From a virus, in IMG/VR virus record IMGVR_UViG_3300044630_001179, positions 1 through 63,750 of that record: a stretch of 63,750 nt of DNA; one strand, written 5' to 3'. This document shows, piece by piece, positions 41,592 to 50,642 of the stretch; position 1 is the stretch's first letter, and every line of letters begins with the position of its first letter. The notes below the pieces were generated by a model. The model searched no databases and was not told the DNA's origin. It worked only from the letters and a program-made list of their open reading frames with translations. The position numbers and the translations under genes are program-made.

Positions 41592-41617
41592 AAGGAGAGT
41601 GTCTTTGAAGACACCCT
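41592..41617 (-). terminator. Terminator after the major capsid gene, built on the 16-bp palindrome
   Basis: On the minus strand GGAGG-GTGTCTTCAAAGACAC-TCTCC forms a stem of about 12 bp (one G-T pair) and is followed by a run of Ts. Palindrome copy 10 (41599-41614) is the core of the stem, so the genome-wide palindrome serves here as a normal terminator. Confidence 0.8.
41599..41614 (-). repeat. 16-bp palindrome copy 10 (in MCP terminator)
   Basis: Exact GTGTCTTCAAAGACAC on the minus strand, 26 bases after the MCP stop codon, at the heart of the terminator hairpin. Confidence 0.95.
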
Positions 41618-41639
41618 CCCTATAGATTTTCTTCCTTTA

Positions 41640-43058
41640 TTATCCGTAACGGAATAATACGAAGTTGTTAGCACCCAAGGTACATACGCAACGCTCAGAA
41701 AGGAAGTTAACCTCCATTGCATCCAAGTCGCTTGTAGCAGCACCACCGGCAGAACCTGTAATCCAAGTTTTGTATCTGCGGTCTTCAGCTTCAGAAGCAC
41801 GGTAACGAACGTGTAAGAAAGGACGCTTAGCGTTCTTGCCCATAATTTGGTCGTACACTGAAGTAGAACCTGCAGGAACCATCAAACCTGTGATAGTACC
41901 GGTTGCAGTTGCAGCAGTAGTATTTAAACCACCACGCATTGTTGGGTCATTTAGGTATTTCCAATCAGACTTGTAGAAGTCATAACCTCTACGGAAACCT
42001 GTGAAACCTAAGTTCAACGCCATATCAACATCGTTATCGAAAAGACCGAAAGAAGCTGATTGAGCAACACCACCTGAAGTGTAGCCGTTCAATGTAGCTA
42101 ACATATTGTCAATATCGAAGCTCAATCCACGATTTACGAATACAACGTTCTCTTCGATAGCACCTTGCTTGTCAAGACGAGAAACGATTGAATCCCAATC
42201 AGAAAGAGTTGTTGGAGTACCACCACCCCAAACGTTACCACGGTTGTTTACAACGTAGAAGATACCTTCAGAACCAATGTAACCTGCAGTAGCAGCACCT
42301 GAAGAAGATGCAGCCGGAACAGCTTCAATCATTGAAGTCTCTAAGTAATCTTCAAAACGTAAACGAGTTTCGTGCTCACTCTTTAAATACCAAAGGTATC
42401 CTGTAGCACCATTCTCTGTAGTTACTTCTACCCAACCGATTTGAGCCATATCAGAACCGTTAACCGCATACTTATCTTTGATGATAATAGGGTTGTTGCT
42501 GTAGATGTCATCTTCAGATTCTAAAGAACCAACCATTCCGTTAGTACCTTTTTTGAACTCAGAACCGTAAATGAATACAGTACATTGAGTAGAAACTGCG
42601 AATGCTTGACCTGCAGTCTCATAGTAAGCTACTGTGAAAGTAGTTGCTGAAGGAACTGCTGTAACGATAGCCTTGTTGAAAACACCTGATGTATTGTTTT
42701 GAATCATCAAAGTTTGTCCAACACGGATAGCGATGTAAGTAACACCACTGTCAGCTACAGTAAAAGTTGCGGTTGCCGCACCTGCTGCTGCTGCTGAAGT
42801 ACAGTTTGTGTACTTAATGTGTAAACGTCCTTGTTCTGCCCATTTGATTTGGTCAGAGTTAGACGGCATCTCTGCTCCTACCATACGTAAGAAAGATGCG
42901 ATTGTTCTATTACCATAACGCTCAAATTCTTTCTCGTATGTATCAGGAAGATACTGATTCAAGAAGTTGAAGTTGGTAATGTAGTTTGTCTGTAACGCCA
43001 CCTGCTCAGCACTTGGCTGTAATTGGTAGGTGGGGTTATTCAATAAAGCACTTGCCAT
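41640..43058 (-). CDS. Major capsid protein
   Basis: This 472-aa protein is called major capsid protein by position: portal, scaffold-like, then this gene, then a strong terminator, and a highly biased codon and GNAT-free composition rich in A, G, T and V. An inserted beta domain (residues about 75-160) fits the additional domain seen in many HK97-fold capsid proteins. Segments such as FLNQYLPDTYEKEFERYGNR (N-terminal arm) and FLHVRYRASEAEDRRYKTWI (near C-terminus) are compatible with the HK97 fold. No fold search was possible. Confidence 0.8.
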   Translation of the reverse strand: MASALLNNPTYQLQPSAEQVALQTNYITNFNFLNQYLPDTYEKEFERYGNRTIASFLRMVGAEMPSNSDQIKWAEQGRLHIKYTNCTSAAAAGAATATFTVADSGVTYIAIRVGQTLMIQNNTSGVFNKAIVTAVPSATTFTVAYYETAGQAFAVSTQCTVFIYGSEFKKGTNGMVGSLESEDDIYSNNPIIIKDKYAVNGSDMAQIGWVEVTTENGATGYLWYLKSEHETRLRFEDYLETSMIEAVPAASSSGAATAGYIGSEGIFYVVNNRGNVWGGGTPTTLSDWDSIVSRLDKQGAIEENVVFVNRGLSFDIDNMLATLNGYTSGGVAQSASFGLFDNDVDMALNLGFTGFRRGYDFYKSDWKYLNDPTMRGGLNTTAATATGTITGLMVPAGSTSVYDQIMGKNAKRPFLHVRYRASEAEDRRYKTWITGSAGGAATSDLDAMEVNFLSERCVCTLGANNFVLFRYG

Positions 43059-43079
43059 TTTTTTTAAATTTTAATTGTT

Positions 43080-44171
43080 TTAAACTCTTTTTATACTGCG
43101 GATTTTCAGGTTTCTACCTGAATCAGGGTTTACCGCCTTCACCTGCATTCCTCCTGATGTCGTGCCAACTTCGGGTGCTTTACGCTCTGACATATTGATG
43201 TTCTTGATTTTACGAGTAACATCATCAGTTGCATCAGCCATACCTTGTTCGTAAAAATACTTAGCGAACTTGTCAGGATTCATTGCTATTGACAAAGACC
43301 TATGATAACCTGCTGCGTCTTTCATCAAACCTTGGTCATCCAAAAACTTATTTATAAAGTTTTGTGGGGTTGCTTGGTTCTTTTTCAACTCATTGGCGTC
43401 TCCCGGAGCAAACGTGAACTTCCTGTCATTAACATTGAACTCAAAACCTTTGAACTCTCCGCCAAAAACCTCGTTCGTCTTTTGGTCAAACCATTGACGT
43501 TTACGATTGTTCTCCTCTTCAATTGTCTTTGCCTCTTGGGTATATTGCTTAAAACTTTGATATACTTCTTTCTCTTCATCGGGGATAAATGCCGTTCTTG
43601 ACTCAAGGGGCATCTTGTATTTCTCCTTCTGAGAATTGAAATATTTCTTGGCTTCAGCAAGAACTTTCTTTTTTGCGATTTTTGCTTTTTTAACGGTTGA
43701 CTCATCATCCAACTCCTCGTCAAATTTGTAGTCATCCATCAAAGCCTCGATGTCATCACTATCGAGACCCTCCTGCGTAGCAGTTAGGTATTCTTTAAGA
43801 AGTTGGTCAGGATTCATCGTCTCGAAGTCATTCTTTAACTTAACAAAATCTTCAAAACCACGCCCTGTTTCCTTCTTGTATTTCATATAAGCAGCTACAT
43901 CTTCAGGTAAAGCCTCGTTGTTTTCACGCTCCGAAACTAAATCATCCAATGAGTTAATCTGCTTATTATATCTCTTACCAATATATGAAAGAACGTCTTC
44001 ATCTTTTAGCTCAACCGCTTTTGGTTGAGGTTCAGGTTCCGGGTCGGCTGCTGCCGGTTCCGGATTGTTTTCTTGATTTAACGACTCTTCGTGTTTTTCA
44101 AGTAACTGTTGTTCTACTTCTTGAACACTCTTCGGTTCAATTATGTCTAATGCTCTAACTTTTAATTCCAT
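43080..44171 (-). CDS. Scaffold-like capsid assembly protein
   Basis: This 363-aa, highly charged and acidic protein has long helices (LLEKHEESLNQENNPEPAAA, then a Pro/Glu-rich linker and EELDDESTVKKAKIAKKKVL) and a C-terminal tail ending in KIRSIKRV. Location between portal and major capsid protein and the acidic, helical composition are typical of scaffolding proteins. A TAAGTTTG promoter box precedes it at 44192-44199. Confidence 0.7.
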   Translation of the reverse strand: MELKVRALDIIEPKSVQEVEQQLLEKHEESLNQENNPEPAAADPEPEPQPKAVELKDEDVLSYIGKRYNKQINSLDDLVSERENNEALPEDVAAYMKYKKETGRGFEDFVKLKNDFETMNPDQLLKEYLTATQEGLDSDDIEALMDDYKFDEELDDESTVKKAKIAKKKVLAEAKKYFNSQKEKYKMPLESRTAFIPDEEKEVYQSFKQYTQEAKTIEEENNRKRQWFDQKTNEVFGGEFKGFEFNVNDRKFTFAPGDANELKKNQATPQNFINKFLDDQGLMKDAAGYHRSLSIAMNPDKFAKYFYEQGMADATDDVTRKIKNINMSERKAPEVGTTSGGMQVKAVNPDSGRNLKIRSIKRV

Positions 44172-44191
44172 TTGATTTGATTTAATTTATA

Positions 44192-44199
44192 CAAACTTA
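44192..44199 (-). promoter_or_regulatory. -7 promoter box before scaffold and capsid genes
   Basis: TAAGTTTG on the minus strand fits TAnnTTTG, 21 bases before the ATG at 44171 and just after the portal stop. No clear -33 match. It would allow separate high expression of the capsid module. Confidence 0.45.
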
Positions 44200-44218
44200 T
44201 ACAAAAATTTTGACATTT

Positions 44219-46654
44219 TTAACGAGGCTCAAATTCCGCTAAGTCAAACCCATCCAAACTATCCTCGTTTGACTCAAAAGTCATTGGCGGAAGATTGTTC
44301 TTTCTTTGATTAATTAACTTAGATTGCTCGGTGTTTTGCTGACTAATTCTTTTAGCTTTTGCGTCCTCTTTCATCTGCTCTCTTGCAGTTAAGTCACCAA
44401 CCTCCATACCACGTAGCTGAAGATTATACTGAAACTCCTCACGCATTAACTGAGATTTAAGCATAGCTTCCTGCTCAGATTTTTGAATGTCAAAGGCAAC
44501 CTCTGCTTGTTTAATCTGCATTTTAGATTGAGTTTCCAATTGTATCTTCTGCATAGCCGTCTCTGCTGCCATCTGTTGAGCTTGTAATTGCTGCTGAGCA
44601 ATCATAGCTTGTTTCTGCATAGCCATCTTCTCCTCACGTTCTTGAGTCTTCACACGCTTCATCTTAAGTAATTGGTTTGCCAATTTAAGATTGCGAATCT
44701 CACGGATGTCAATTGCATCCTCAAGATTAATGTCGCCCTTAGATAATGCCATTTGGATATTAGCTTCAAGCTGTGCTTTCTGCTCTTCATCAGGTGAAAC
44801 CTCAATGAAAATACCAAAGTCATAAATGTAAAGGTCTTTAATATCGTTTAATATAGATACGTTGTACTTTCCAATTTGGTTTGCAAACTCTTCTTTAAAG
44901 TCAGCATACTGCAAAATGTCAGCAACTCTATATGTTAAAGCCTCAGCTAATGTACGGAACACGTACAATGAACCATCAAGGATATGTCTTGTAGCTGTAT
45001 TAGAATTTAACGCAGCTAATTTCTGTAGACCAACTAATGAGTTAGGGTCAGGATTAGAACCATCTCTTGCTTCGTTAAGACCGGTTACGGACCTAATCAT
45101 ATCAATGTAATGGTTCATATTGGTGATTAACATCTGCGTTTTAGCTGCACCTGAGTTAGATGTCAACTGAGTAATAGGTACTCTTGCATTGTTAAAGTCA
45201 CCATCTTGAGTAAAGCTACGTCCAATTACACTACCTGTTTGGAAGTATAACCTTAATGCATCCTCAGGATTATATGCGTTACCCGTTCCTAAGTCAATTT
45301 CATTTAAGCCATCAGCATCAATAAATACACCATCGGGTACGGTACGAGCAATAACTTGTTGTAGTTTTAAGTGCGTGATTTGAATCAAATCAGCAAATGG
45401 TATCATCCTTCTGCACAATGATTCAATAGCACCTTTGTACATACGAGGAGCACAAGCAACATAGTTAGGTATTGCGTGTTGAGATGCTGACTTAGGACGA
45501 ACCATATTCTCAGACATTCTCCATTGCAATAAGATATTAGTACCCATTACCATAATACCTTCATACCACACATCAATTGTTTTCTCAATCTTTTCAAAGT
45601 TACCTTCCTCCATCATTTCAGCAGGAGGGTTAAAAGTTTCGTCTTTCTCAATTACTCGAGAACCACCACCTTCAAGTCTTTTCTTTTTATAAACAACTTT
45701 CTTTGTGCTCTTATAATTAAAATACATCAACGTGCAAGTGTCTCTATAAAACATATCGTTCTGATAGAACTGTGCTACGTTGTAATAATCGTACCACGCT
45801 TGGCTATATTGAGTAATTTCTTGTAAGTCTTCTTTGGTTAATGATTGGTCAATCTTCATAAGTTCCGTTAAAGGAACTGTCTTAATTTCTCCCCAATAAA
45901 AACAATCTTTAAAAAATGGGTCTTCTGTATAGCTGTAGACCATATTTGCAGGGTCTACATATGAAATCTTAACACCTGTTCCTTGTAAGAACTCGTGCTT
46001 TGCAACACTAATACCAATAACAGTTTGGTCGTAGTTTAATCTTTTACGAATATCTTCATAATGATTCTCATCAAATATTGTATTAATAGCTTCTTCTTCA
46101 GCTATCTCAATTGCAGGCTTATAATTAAGCTGCATATATAATGATAATTCTTCGTCTGTTTCAGGAAGCTCATCGGGCTCCATCATAAATGTGTCTACCC
46201 CTGTCTTCTCTTTGATAGTCATCAAAATATCTTTTGACACCATCTGTGCTTCAACCATATCCTGATACTTACTTCTTTTAGCTTGAGACATTGCATCTTG
46301 TGCATATGCTTTAACTTTGAATAGCCTATCAGACATTCCGTTTACAACAATATCAATAAATTTTGGAAGAATAGGAACCGGAGTCCAATCAAGATTTAAG
46401 TAAGACAAATCACCATCAATAGCTAACTCATTTTTATATTTACCAATTGGTTGCTCACCTCTTGCATAAAGTCTTAATCTACGGAAATCTTGCCATTGAC
46501 CATAGTATCTACAGTTGTTACCATCTTTTCTAAACCATTCGTATTGAATAGCCTGACCCACTTGCAATCCAAAAGCATCTGTTGCTTTCTCGGCATCAGT
46601 CGCTAATTGACTTGGGAATGCTGCGGTGTTTATGTTGATTGTTACATTTTTCAT
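44219..46654 (-). CDS. Portal protein
   Basis: This 811-aa protein follows terL and precedes the scaffold gene, as expected for a portal. The N-terminal region (residues about 1-120) with QAIQYEWFRKDGNNCRYYGQ and YRPK-like segments, a central beta domain and a long C-terminal Gln-rich coiled coil (residues about 660-760, QKQAMIAQQQLQAQQMAAET) fit portal proteins with extended C-terminal crown or barrel. Size and order match crAss-like portals. The ATG overlaps the terL stop by 4 bases (ATGA). Confidence 0.85.
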   Translation of the reverse strand: MKNVTININTAAFPSQLATDAEKATDAFGLQVGQAIQYEWFRKDGNNCRYYGQWQDFRRLRLYARGEQPIGKYKNELAIDGDLSYLNLDWTPVPILPKFIDIVVNGMSDRLFKVKAYAQDAMSQAKRSKYQDMVEAQMVSKDILMTIKEKTGVDTFMMEPDELPETDEELSLYMQLNYKPAIEIAEEEAINTIFDENHYEDIRKRLNYDQTVIGISVAKHEFLQGTGVKISYVDPANMVYSYTEDPFFKDCFYWGEIKTVPLTELMKIDQSLTKEDLQEITQYSQAWYDYYNVAQFYQNDMFYRDTCTLMYFNYKSTKKVVYKKKRLEGGGSRVIEKDETFNPPAEMMEEGNFEKIEKTIDVWYEGIMVMGTNILLQWRMSENMVRPKSASQHAIPNYVACAPRMYKGAIESLCRRMIPFADLIQITHLKLQQVIARTVPDGVFIDADGLNEIDLGTGNAYNPEDALRLYFQTGSVIGRSFTQDGDFNNARVPITQLTSNSGAAKTQMLITNMNHYIDMIRSVTGLNEARDGSNPDPNSLVGLQKLAALNSNTATRHILDGSLYVFRTLAEALTYRVADILQYADFKEEFANQIGKYNVSILNDIKDLYIYDFGIFIEVSPDEEQKAQLEANIQMALSKGDINLEDAIDIREIRNLKLANQLLKMKRVKTQEREEKMAMQKQAMIAQQQLQAQQMAAETAMQKIQLETQSKMQIKQAEVAFDIQKSEQEAMLKSQLMREEFQYNLQLRGMEVGDLTAREQMKEDAKAKRISQQNTEQSKLINQRKNNLPPMTFESNEDSLDGFDLAEFEPR

Positions 46655-48900
46655 CTAATCAATTGACTTGTTGTTCCTTCGTTTTTATATTTAGCGAAGT
46701 TAATAATTAATTTCGATTCTTTTTTCTCCGGTATGTATAGATGCTTCTGATTAGCCATAATGCATAATCCCGAACTAATGGAGGCATCGAACCTTGTTCT
46801 GTCATTAATGTCAAACTTAGCCCAATCCTCAAGCGTTCTTGTAAATGGCATTGTGCCCATTTCTTCAGGGTCTCTATACTTTGCTTCCAAGTCTAATCCA
46901 ACATACTTCTCAATATAAGATTCAATAGCGGAGGCGTGTGCTTGCTTAACATCTTCTGATGAGTTTGGAATACCTCCTAACTCACGCTCAGTCTTTGTTA
47001 ATTTAGCCAACTGCTTATCCGGTCTATTAATAGAAAATCCTCTGTATCCTCTATTTTTAATATGGTATAAAAGCCTTGGTTTATTATTCTCCACTAAGAT
47101 AGGCATTCCGTAGAATATACAAGCCATTAGTACTTCTTCAAAGAATATTTCTGCCGTTTGTGGACGAGCAATGTACTCTAAAAAAAATTGATTGGTTGGT
47201 GCGTCATCCATATGAAACTTAGTCATACCGTGAAGTGCACCATTAGAACCACGTCCACCTACTACAGCAGAGATGTCATAAGAGTCACAACCAAATGAAC
47301 CAAGATGCTCATTACCCGGATACTTGATTCCGTTGCGTATGTGCACATTATTTTGCATATGCTTAGGAGGTGCCCAACTTATTAGGAACCTACCTCGTGT
47401 ATCAGGAGTCCATATCACCTCGCTATCTTTAATACCATCCTTCCACGAAAATGCCCCACGAGTAAGGTATTGCCCCTTAATCATTGAGTCGTTATAATCA
47501 ATCTGCTGATATAGTTTAGTTAAATTGAATAAGGCTTGCTTGCTCTCGTCTCTAAAAGCGTGAGACTCTGTTCTTGGAAACTGACGATAAAATTCGTTTA
47601 GTGCGTCAGCATCACTATTTAAAGACTCAACCTCCGCTTCCCAATAGTCAATGGCTCCGTTTTTAATCCAATTACCATCCACACCCATAATAGGCTCCTC
47701 AGGTTTGCGAAACACAGGATGACCATATCTGTCAATGAATCCTTCCATATTCCACTCCATTGGAATAAATATGGCATATAAACCACTTTTAGTTTGCCCG
47801 TTGGCGTTACGTACTTTTACGTTTGAGTCCTCGTAAATATCTTTATAGTTCTGTCCCCCTTTGCTTAATGCATTGGACGTTGAACCCATCATACATTTAC
47901 CGATAATCTTACTACCCAAGCGAAGACAGGTTTTGGTTACACGCCAATTCTCTTTAATGTTTACAGGCTTGGTCCACTTGGCAGACTCATCGTGTGCCAA
48001 AAATAATAGCTTCTCTCCATCGTATGAGTTGTCCTCAGTATTTTTCCAATCTATTGATGTATCAAGTCCATCGACATCATTGTCGTCAGTCTCATACATA
48101 TTCTTCTTAGTAATCTTTGCTGCCGGAACCCTATACGCCAACTCAGTTTTTGGCTTGTCCATACCATCCATAATCGGTTTGAAAAAGAATGGTAGGCGGC
48201 TATTGATTGGTACAACCTTATCGGTGAACATCTTCTTAGCATCCGCACCTGTCTTAGATAAGATACCTATACGTGCGTCACGAGCGAGCGTACCTATGTT
48301 CACGCACTCTGATGATGACATAAACGAGAACCCTGAACGTCTAATTTTTAGGTATATCATACCAAATGACCTCGGGTCAGCACGACAGGCTTCCCAAAAT
48401 ATCCAATAGATTCTATTGGCTTCACGGAAGTCAGGGTATCCTATGTCAATACTTGACCATTGCAAGTACATATAATGAGAGCCGGTTATGTAAGTCTTTA
48501 CTCCATTGTTCATAAACCAACATCCTTGCTCACGGTAGTCAAACTCCTGCTCAATATAATCTACCCAACGGTCTTTAAATTCTTTTGGCTTTTCGTTCCA
48601 TTGAAATATGGATTGTATCTTGGCTAACTCACGTGGAAGGTCTTGACGTTCCCAATATTGTTCAGCCTTAGTGGAGTGTCTTTGAAGACACTTTTCAGGA
48701 GCAAGCGGAAGAGCAATAATTAATCCTTCTATCTCTACTATCTGTCCTATCTGTCCGGTCTTTGAAATTACAATAACATCGTATTGGTCGTTATACCCAT
48801 ACAGCCACGACCTCACCCTATTTTTGTTAGAGATAACGGCAGCCGGTATGTGATTATCGACTATACGGCATAGATTATTGTTTTGACCTTCTTTCTGCAA
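46651..48900 (-). CDS. terL: Terminase large subunit
   Basis: This 749-aa DNA-packaging motor has an ATPase region with IRRSGFSFMSSSE in place of a standard Walker A (the usual GKS lysine is Phe), a Walker B KLLFLAHDESAKW (acidic pair) and a coupling motif GSTSNALSKGG. A nuclease-like section starts at FGCDSYDISAVVGGRGSNGA with Asp. This pattern is like crAss-type terminases. Palindrome copy 11 lies in the N-terminal part and is read in another frame (CLQRHS). The upstream 95-aa gene is probably its small subunit. Confidence 0.9.
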   Translation of the reverse strand: MQKEGQNNNLCRIVDNHIPAAVISNKNRVRSWLYGYNDQYDVIVISKTGQIGQIVEIEGLIIALPLAPEKCLQRHSTKAEQYWERQDLPRELAKIQSIFQWNEKPKEFKDRWVDYIEQEFDYREQGCWFMNNGVKTYITGSHYMYLQWSSIDIGYPDFREANRIYWIFWEACRADPRSFGMIYLKIRRSGFSFMSSSECVNIGTLARDARIGILSKTGADAKKMFTDKVVPINSRLPFFFKPIMDGMDKPKTELAYRVPAAKITKKNMYETDDNDVDGLDTSIDWKNTEDNSYDGEKLLFLAHDESAKWTKPVNIKENWRVTKTCLRLGSKIIGKCMMGSTSNALSKGGQNYKDIYEDSNVKVRNANGQTKSGLYAIFIPMEWNMEGFIDRYGHPVFRKPEEPIMGVDGNWIKNGAIDYWEAEVESLNSDADALNEFYRQFPRTESHAFRDESKQALFNLTKLYQQIDYNDSMIKGQYLTRGAFSWKDGIKDSEVIWTPDTRGRFLISWAPPKHMQNNVHIRNGIKYPGNEHLGSFGCDSYDISAVVGGRGSNGALHGMTKFHMDDAPTNQFFLEYIARPQTAEIFFEEVLMACIFYGMPILVENNKPRLLYHIKNRGYRGFSINRPDKQLAKLTKTERELGGIPNSSEDVKQAHASAIESYIEKYVGLDLEAKYRDPEEMGTMPFTRTLEDWAKFDINDRTRFDASISSGLCIMANQKHLYIPEKKESKLIINFAKYKNEGTTSQLIR
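48676..48691 (-). repeat. 16-bp palindrome copy 11 (inside terL)
   Basis: Reads GTGTCTTCAAAGACAC on the coding strand but in a different frame from copies 1 and 9 (translated CLQRHS). Confidence 0.95.
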
Positions 48901-49162
48901 ATCCTTGTTTTGTATCTGTTTTACTTATTCCTCTGTCTGCGGACTCAAGATTTTCTTTCTCCGCTTCTATTCTACTCAATATCTCAAACGCATCAAAGAT
49001 GGCTAACTTCTTAGCTGCTGCTGCGTTCTTCATCTTATCGGCAGATACATCTGTATCTGACTCTGTATTAATAATATCTTCCTCAGCTACCTTTACAAGA
49101 TGGTTAACCGCTTTGTATCCGGCTTCAATAATCCTTAGTTTTATTTCTTTAGTGTCTTTCAT
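48875..49162 (-). CDS. Probable terminase small subunit
   Basis: This 95-aa helical, charged protein starts MKDTKEIKLRIIEAGYKAVN and is directly upstream of terL, overlapping it by 26 bases. The length, helical pattern (KLRIIEAGYKAVNHLVKVAE) and position fit a small terminase, but no DNA-binding motif can be confirmed. Alternatively it is an unrelated small structural protein. Confidence 0.5.
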   Translation of the reverse strand: MKDTKEIKLRIIEAGYKAVNHLVKVAEEDIINTESDTDVSADKMKNAAAAKKLAIFDAFEILSRIEAEKENLESADRGISKTDTKQGFAERRSKQ

Positions 49163-49635
49163 TATTTAACCTTTAAAAAAATTACCTGAACCAACCTTGC
49201 GGTTTCTGCTTCTCCAAAGTTATCAAAAATATTCCTCGAGTGTGGAGCTTCTGAGTTAAACGCAATCATACGATTAAACTTAGAGTACATCGTAAGCAGT
49301 GGCTTCTTGTCCTCATCATAGATGGTTGTGCCGTCATTCTCGGGTGCCTGCTCGTTTAAATACAATAAACAGGTAATATCACCCATCATTTCATCTGTAT
49401 GTACAAAATTTGGTTCTTCTTGGTTCAATGGTGACTTACGAATAAAGTTTAAGTCTACTTTATAACCACTAAATAAATTAGTGACGTATAAGGCAAACTC
49501 ATCGTTCTTGTCTCGAGGTTGAATGTTCCTGAATACGTTGTCACCATCTGCCACGTCTTGGAACCCGTAAAAGTGGATGTCTGATACATAAGCGTTTGGG
49601 TCTTTAATAATGTTGTCGAATGTGATTAGATTCAT
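49162..49635 (-). CDS. 2OG-Fe(II) oxygenase-like protein
   Basis: This 157-aa protein is likely a non-heme iron, 2-oxoglutarate-dependent oxygenase (DUF6445-like). It has the iron ligands H-x-D in VHTDEMMGDITCLLYLN near residue 81 and a distal His in SEAPHSRNIF near residue 133, with ARLVQVIF following, whose Arg would bind 2-oxoglutarate. It might hydroxylate a capsid, fibre or host protein, or a modified nucleotide. It overlaps the upstream GroES-like gene by 4 bases. Confidence 0.8.
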   Translation of the reverse strand: MNLITFDNIIKDPNAYVSDIHFYGFQDVADGDNVFRNIQPRDKNDEFALYVTNLFSGYKVDLNFIRKSPLNQEEPNFVHTDEMMGDITCLLYLNEQAPENDGTTIYDEDKKPLLTMYSKFNRMIAFNSEAPHSRNIFDNFGEAETARLVQVIFLKVK

Positions 49636-50195
49636 AATTTAATTGTTATTTGATGGTCGTACATTCTATATAGTTTCTCATCATCTACTGTAAACTCGTA
49701 TTCGCTATCCGGAGAAAAGCATACCATATCTCCTGCTTTTATGCCACGCACAAGTAAATACTCGTTTGGATATTTCATTACACCCATTAGAGGCTCTTCT
49801 GAGAATGGCTTCTTGATATAACTTTGTGTAGTGGGGATAGGCTTAACAAAACAGAATCTATCATAAGCGTTCCACGTGGAGTCTTGCTTATACATATAAA
49901 ACTGCTCCGTCTCTATAAAGAATAGGTCGTCTTTAAAAAAAGACTTGCCACTCTTCTGCCTACCCCGCATATCATTATAAAACTTAAATACGTTATGGTG
50001 CACAAGTAAAGTATCACCTTGCTTAATTGGTCCTTTATATCCCAATGGGAGTTCAACTACTTCTGCAAATCTGTTAGAAAACTTATGGTCTTCCTCAGAA
50101 GTACTGACAATAAAGTCTACCCCACCAATATCCTTGGTGTTATCATACCTTTTACCATTTACAGGTTTTGCTATAAAATAGAACGGAGACTTCAT
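49632..50195 (-). CDS. GroES-like duplicated beta-barrel protein
   Basis: This 187-aa protein has two GroES-like segments. The first has FAEVVELPLGYKGPIKQGDT followed by LLVHHN (compare GroES GEVLAVG...VKVGDIVIF). The second has KAGDMVCFSPDSEYEFTVDD followed by a KLYRMYDHQITI end that parallels the C-terminal strand of GroES. It may be a co-chaperonin relative or a barrel used for another purpose. It is adjacent to the oxygenase in an overlapping pair. Confidence 0.5.
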   Translation of the reverse strand: MKSPFYFIAKPVNGKRYDNTKDIGGVDFIVSTSEEDHKFSNRFAEVVELPLGYKGPIKQGDTLLVHHNVFKFYNDMRGRQKSGKSFFKDDLFFIETEQFYMYKQDSTWNAYDRFCFVKPIPTTQSYIKKPFSEEPLMGVMKYPNEYLLVRGIKAGDMVCFSPDSEYEFTVDDEKLYRMYDHQITIKL

Positions 50196-50422
50196 TATAT
50201 GTTTATGTTATATTCAATTGAGATAGGGATGGTAGCGTTAAACTCTTTCCAAAGCACTACCTCTGCTTTCTCATTTATAATGTAAATCTTAATAGATTGT
50301 TTCTCTGCATCAAGTTTAATTAAGTGTATTTCATTAGTATCATTAAGTACTTTTTGCCCTACAATGTAGTGCATAGCACCTCCTTTATAATCCGGTCCTA
50401 TTGATATTTTGCGTATGTCCAT
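50195..50422 (-). CDS. Small protein of the accessory block, unknown
   Basis: This 75-aa protein starts MDIRKISIGPDYKGGAMHYI. It is beta-rich (IKLDAEKQSIKIYIINEKAE), with no catalytic motif. It overlaps the DUF2061-like gene by 38 bases and touches the GroES-like gene. It probably belongs to the same transcript. Confidence 0.6.
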   Translation of the reverse strand: MDIRKISIGPDYKGGAMHYIVGQKVLNDTNEIHLIKLDAEKQSIKIYIINEKAEVVLWKEFNATIPISIEYNINI

Positions 50423-50642
50423 TATTATTTCTTTTATTATTTAGACCAAATTTAATCCATTTATACCATATACGTTCGTGAATATAATATTGAATAGGTT
50501 TATATACTAATTCTGCTACGCCAAATGCTGCTCCTACTTTTATAGAACCGCTTACAATCCACATAATAAAAAATCCAATTGCGGTGCTTACTATTCTATA
50601 ACTGATAGTTTTAGCTATATGTCGTTTCTTTTCTACTATCAT
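50385..50642 (-). CDS. DUF2061-like small membrane protein
   Basis: This 85-aa protein starts with a basic segment (MIVEKKRHIAKTISYRIVST), two hydrophobic helices (residues about 18-33 and 36-50) and a C-terminal KPIQYYIHERIWYKWIKFG region. The order matches the DUF2061 family of small membrane proteins. As I recall, DUF2061 genes occur near APS kinase genes in some bacteria; here it is next to a nucleotidyltransferase, an APS kinase-like gene and a sulfotransferase. A role in anion handling or sulfate is possible but unproven. Confidence 0.7.
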   Translation of the reverse strand: MIVEKKRHIAKTISYRIVSTAIGFFIMWIVSGSIKVGAAFGVAELVYKPIQYYIHERIWYKWIKFGLNNKRNNNGHTQNINRTGL

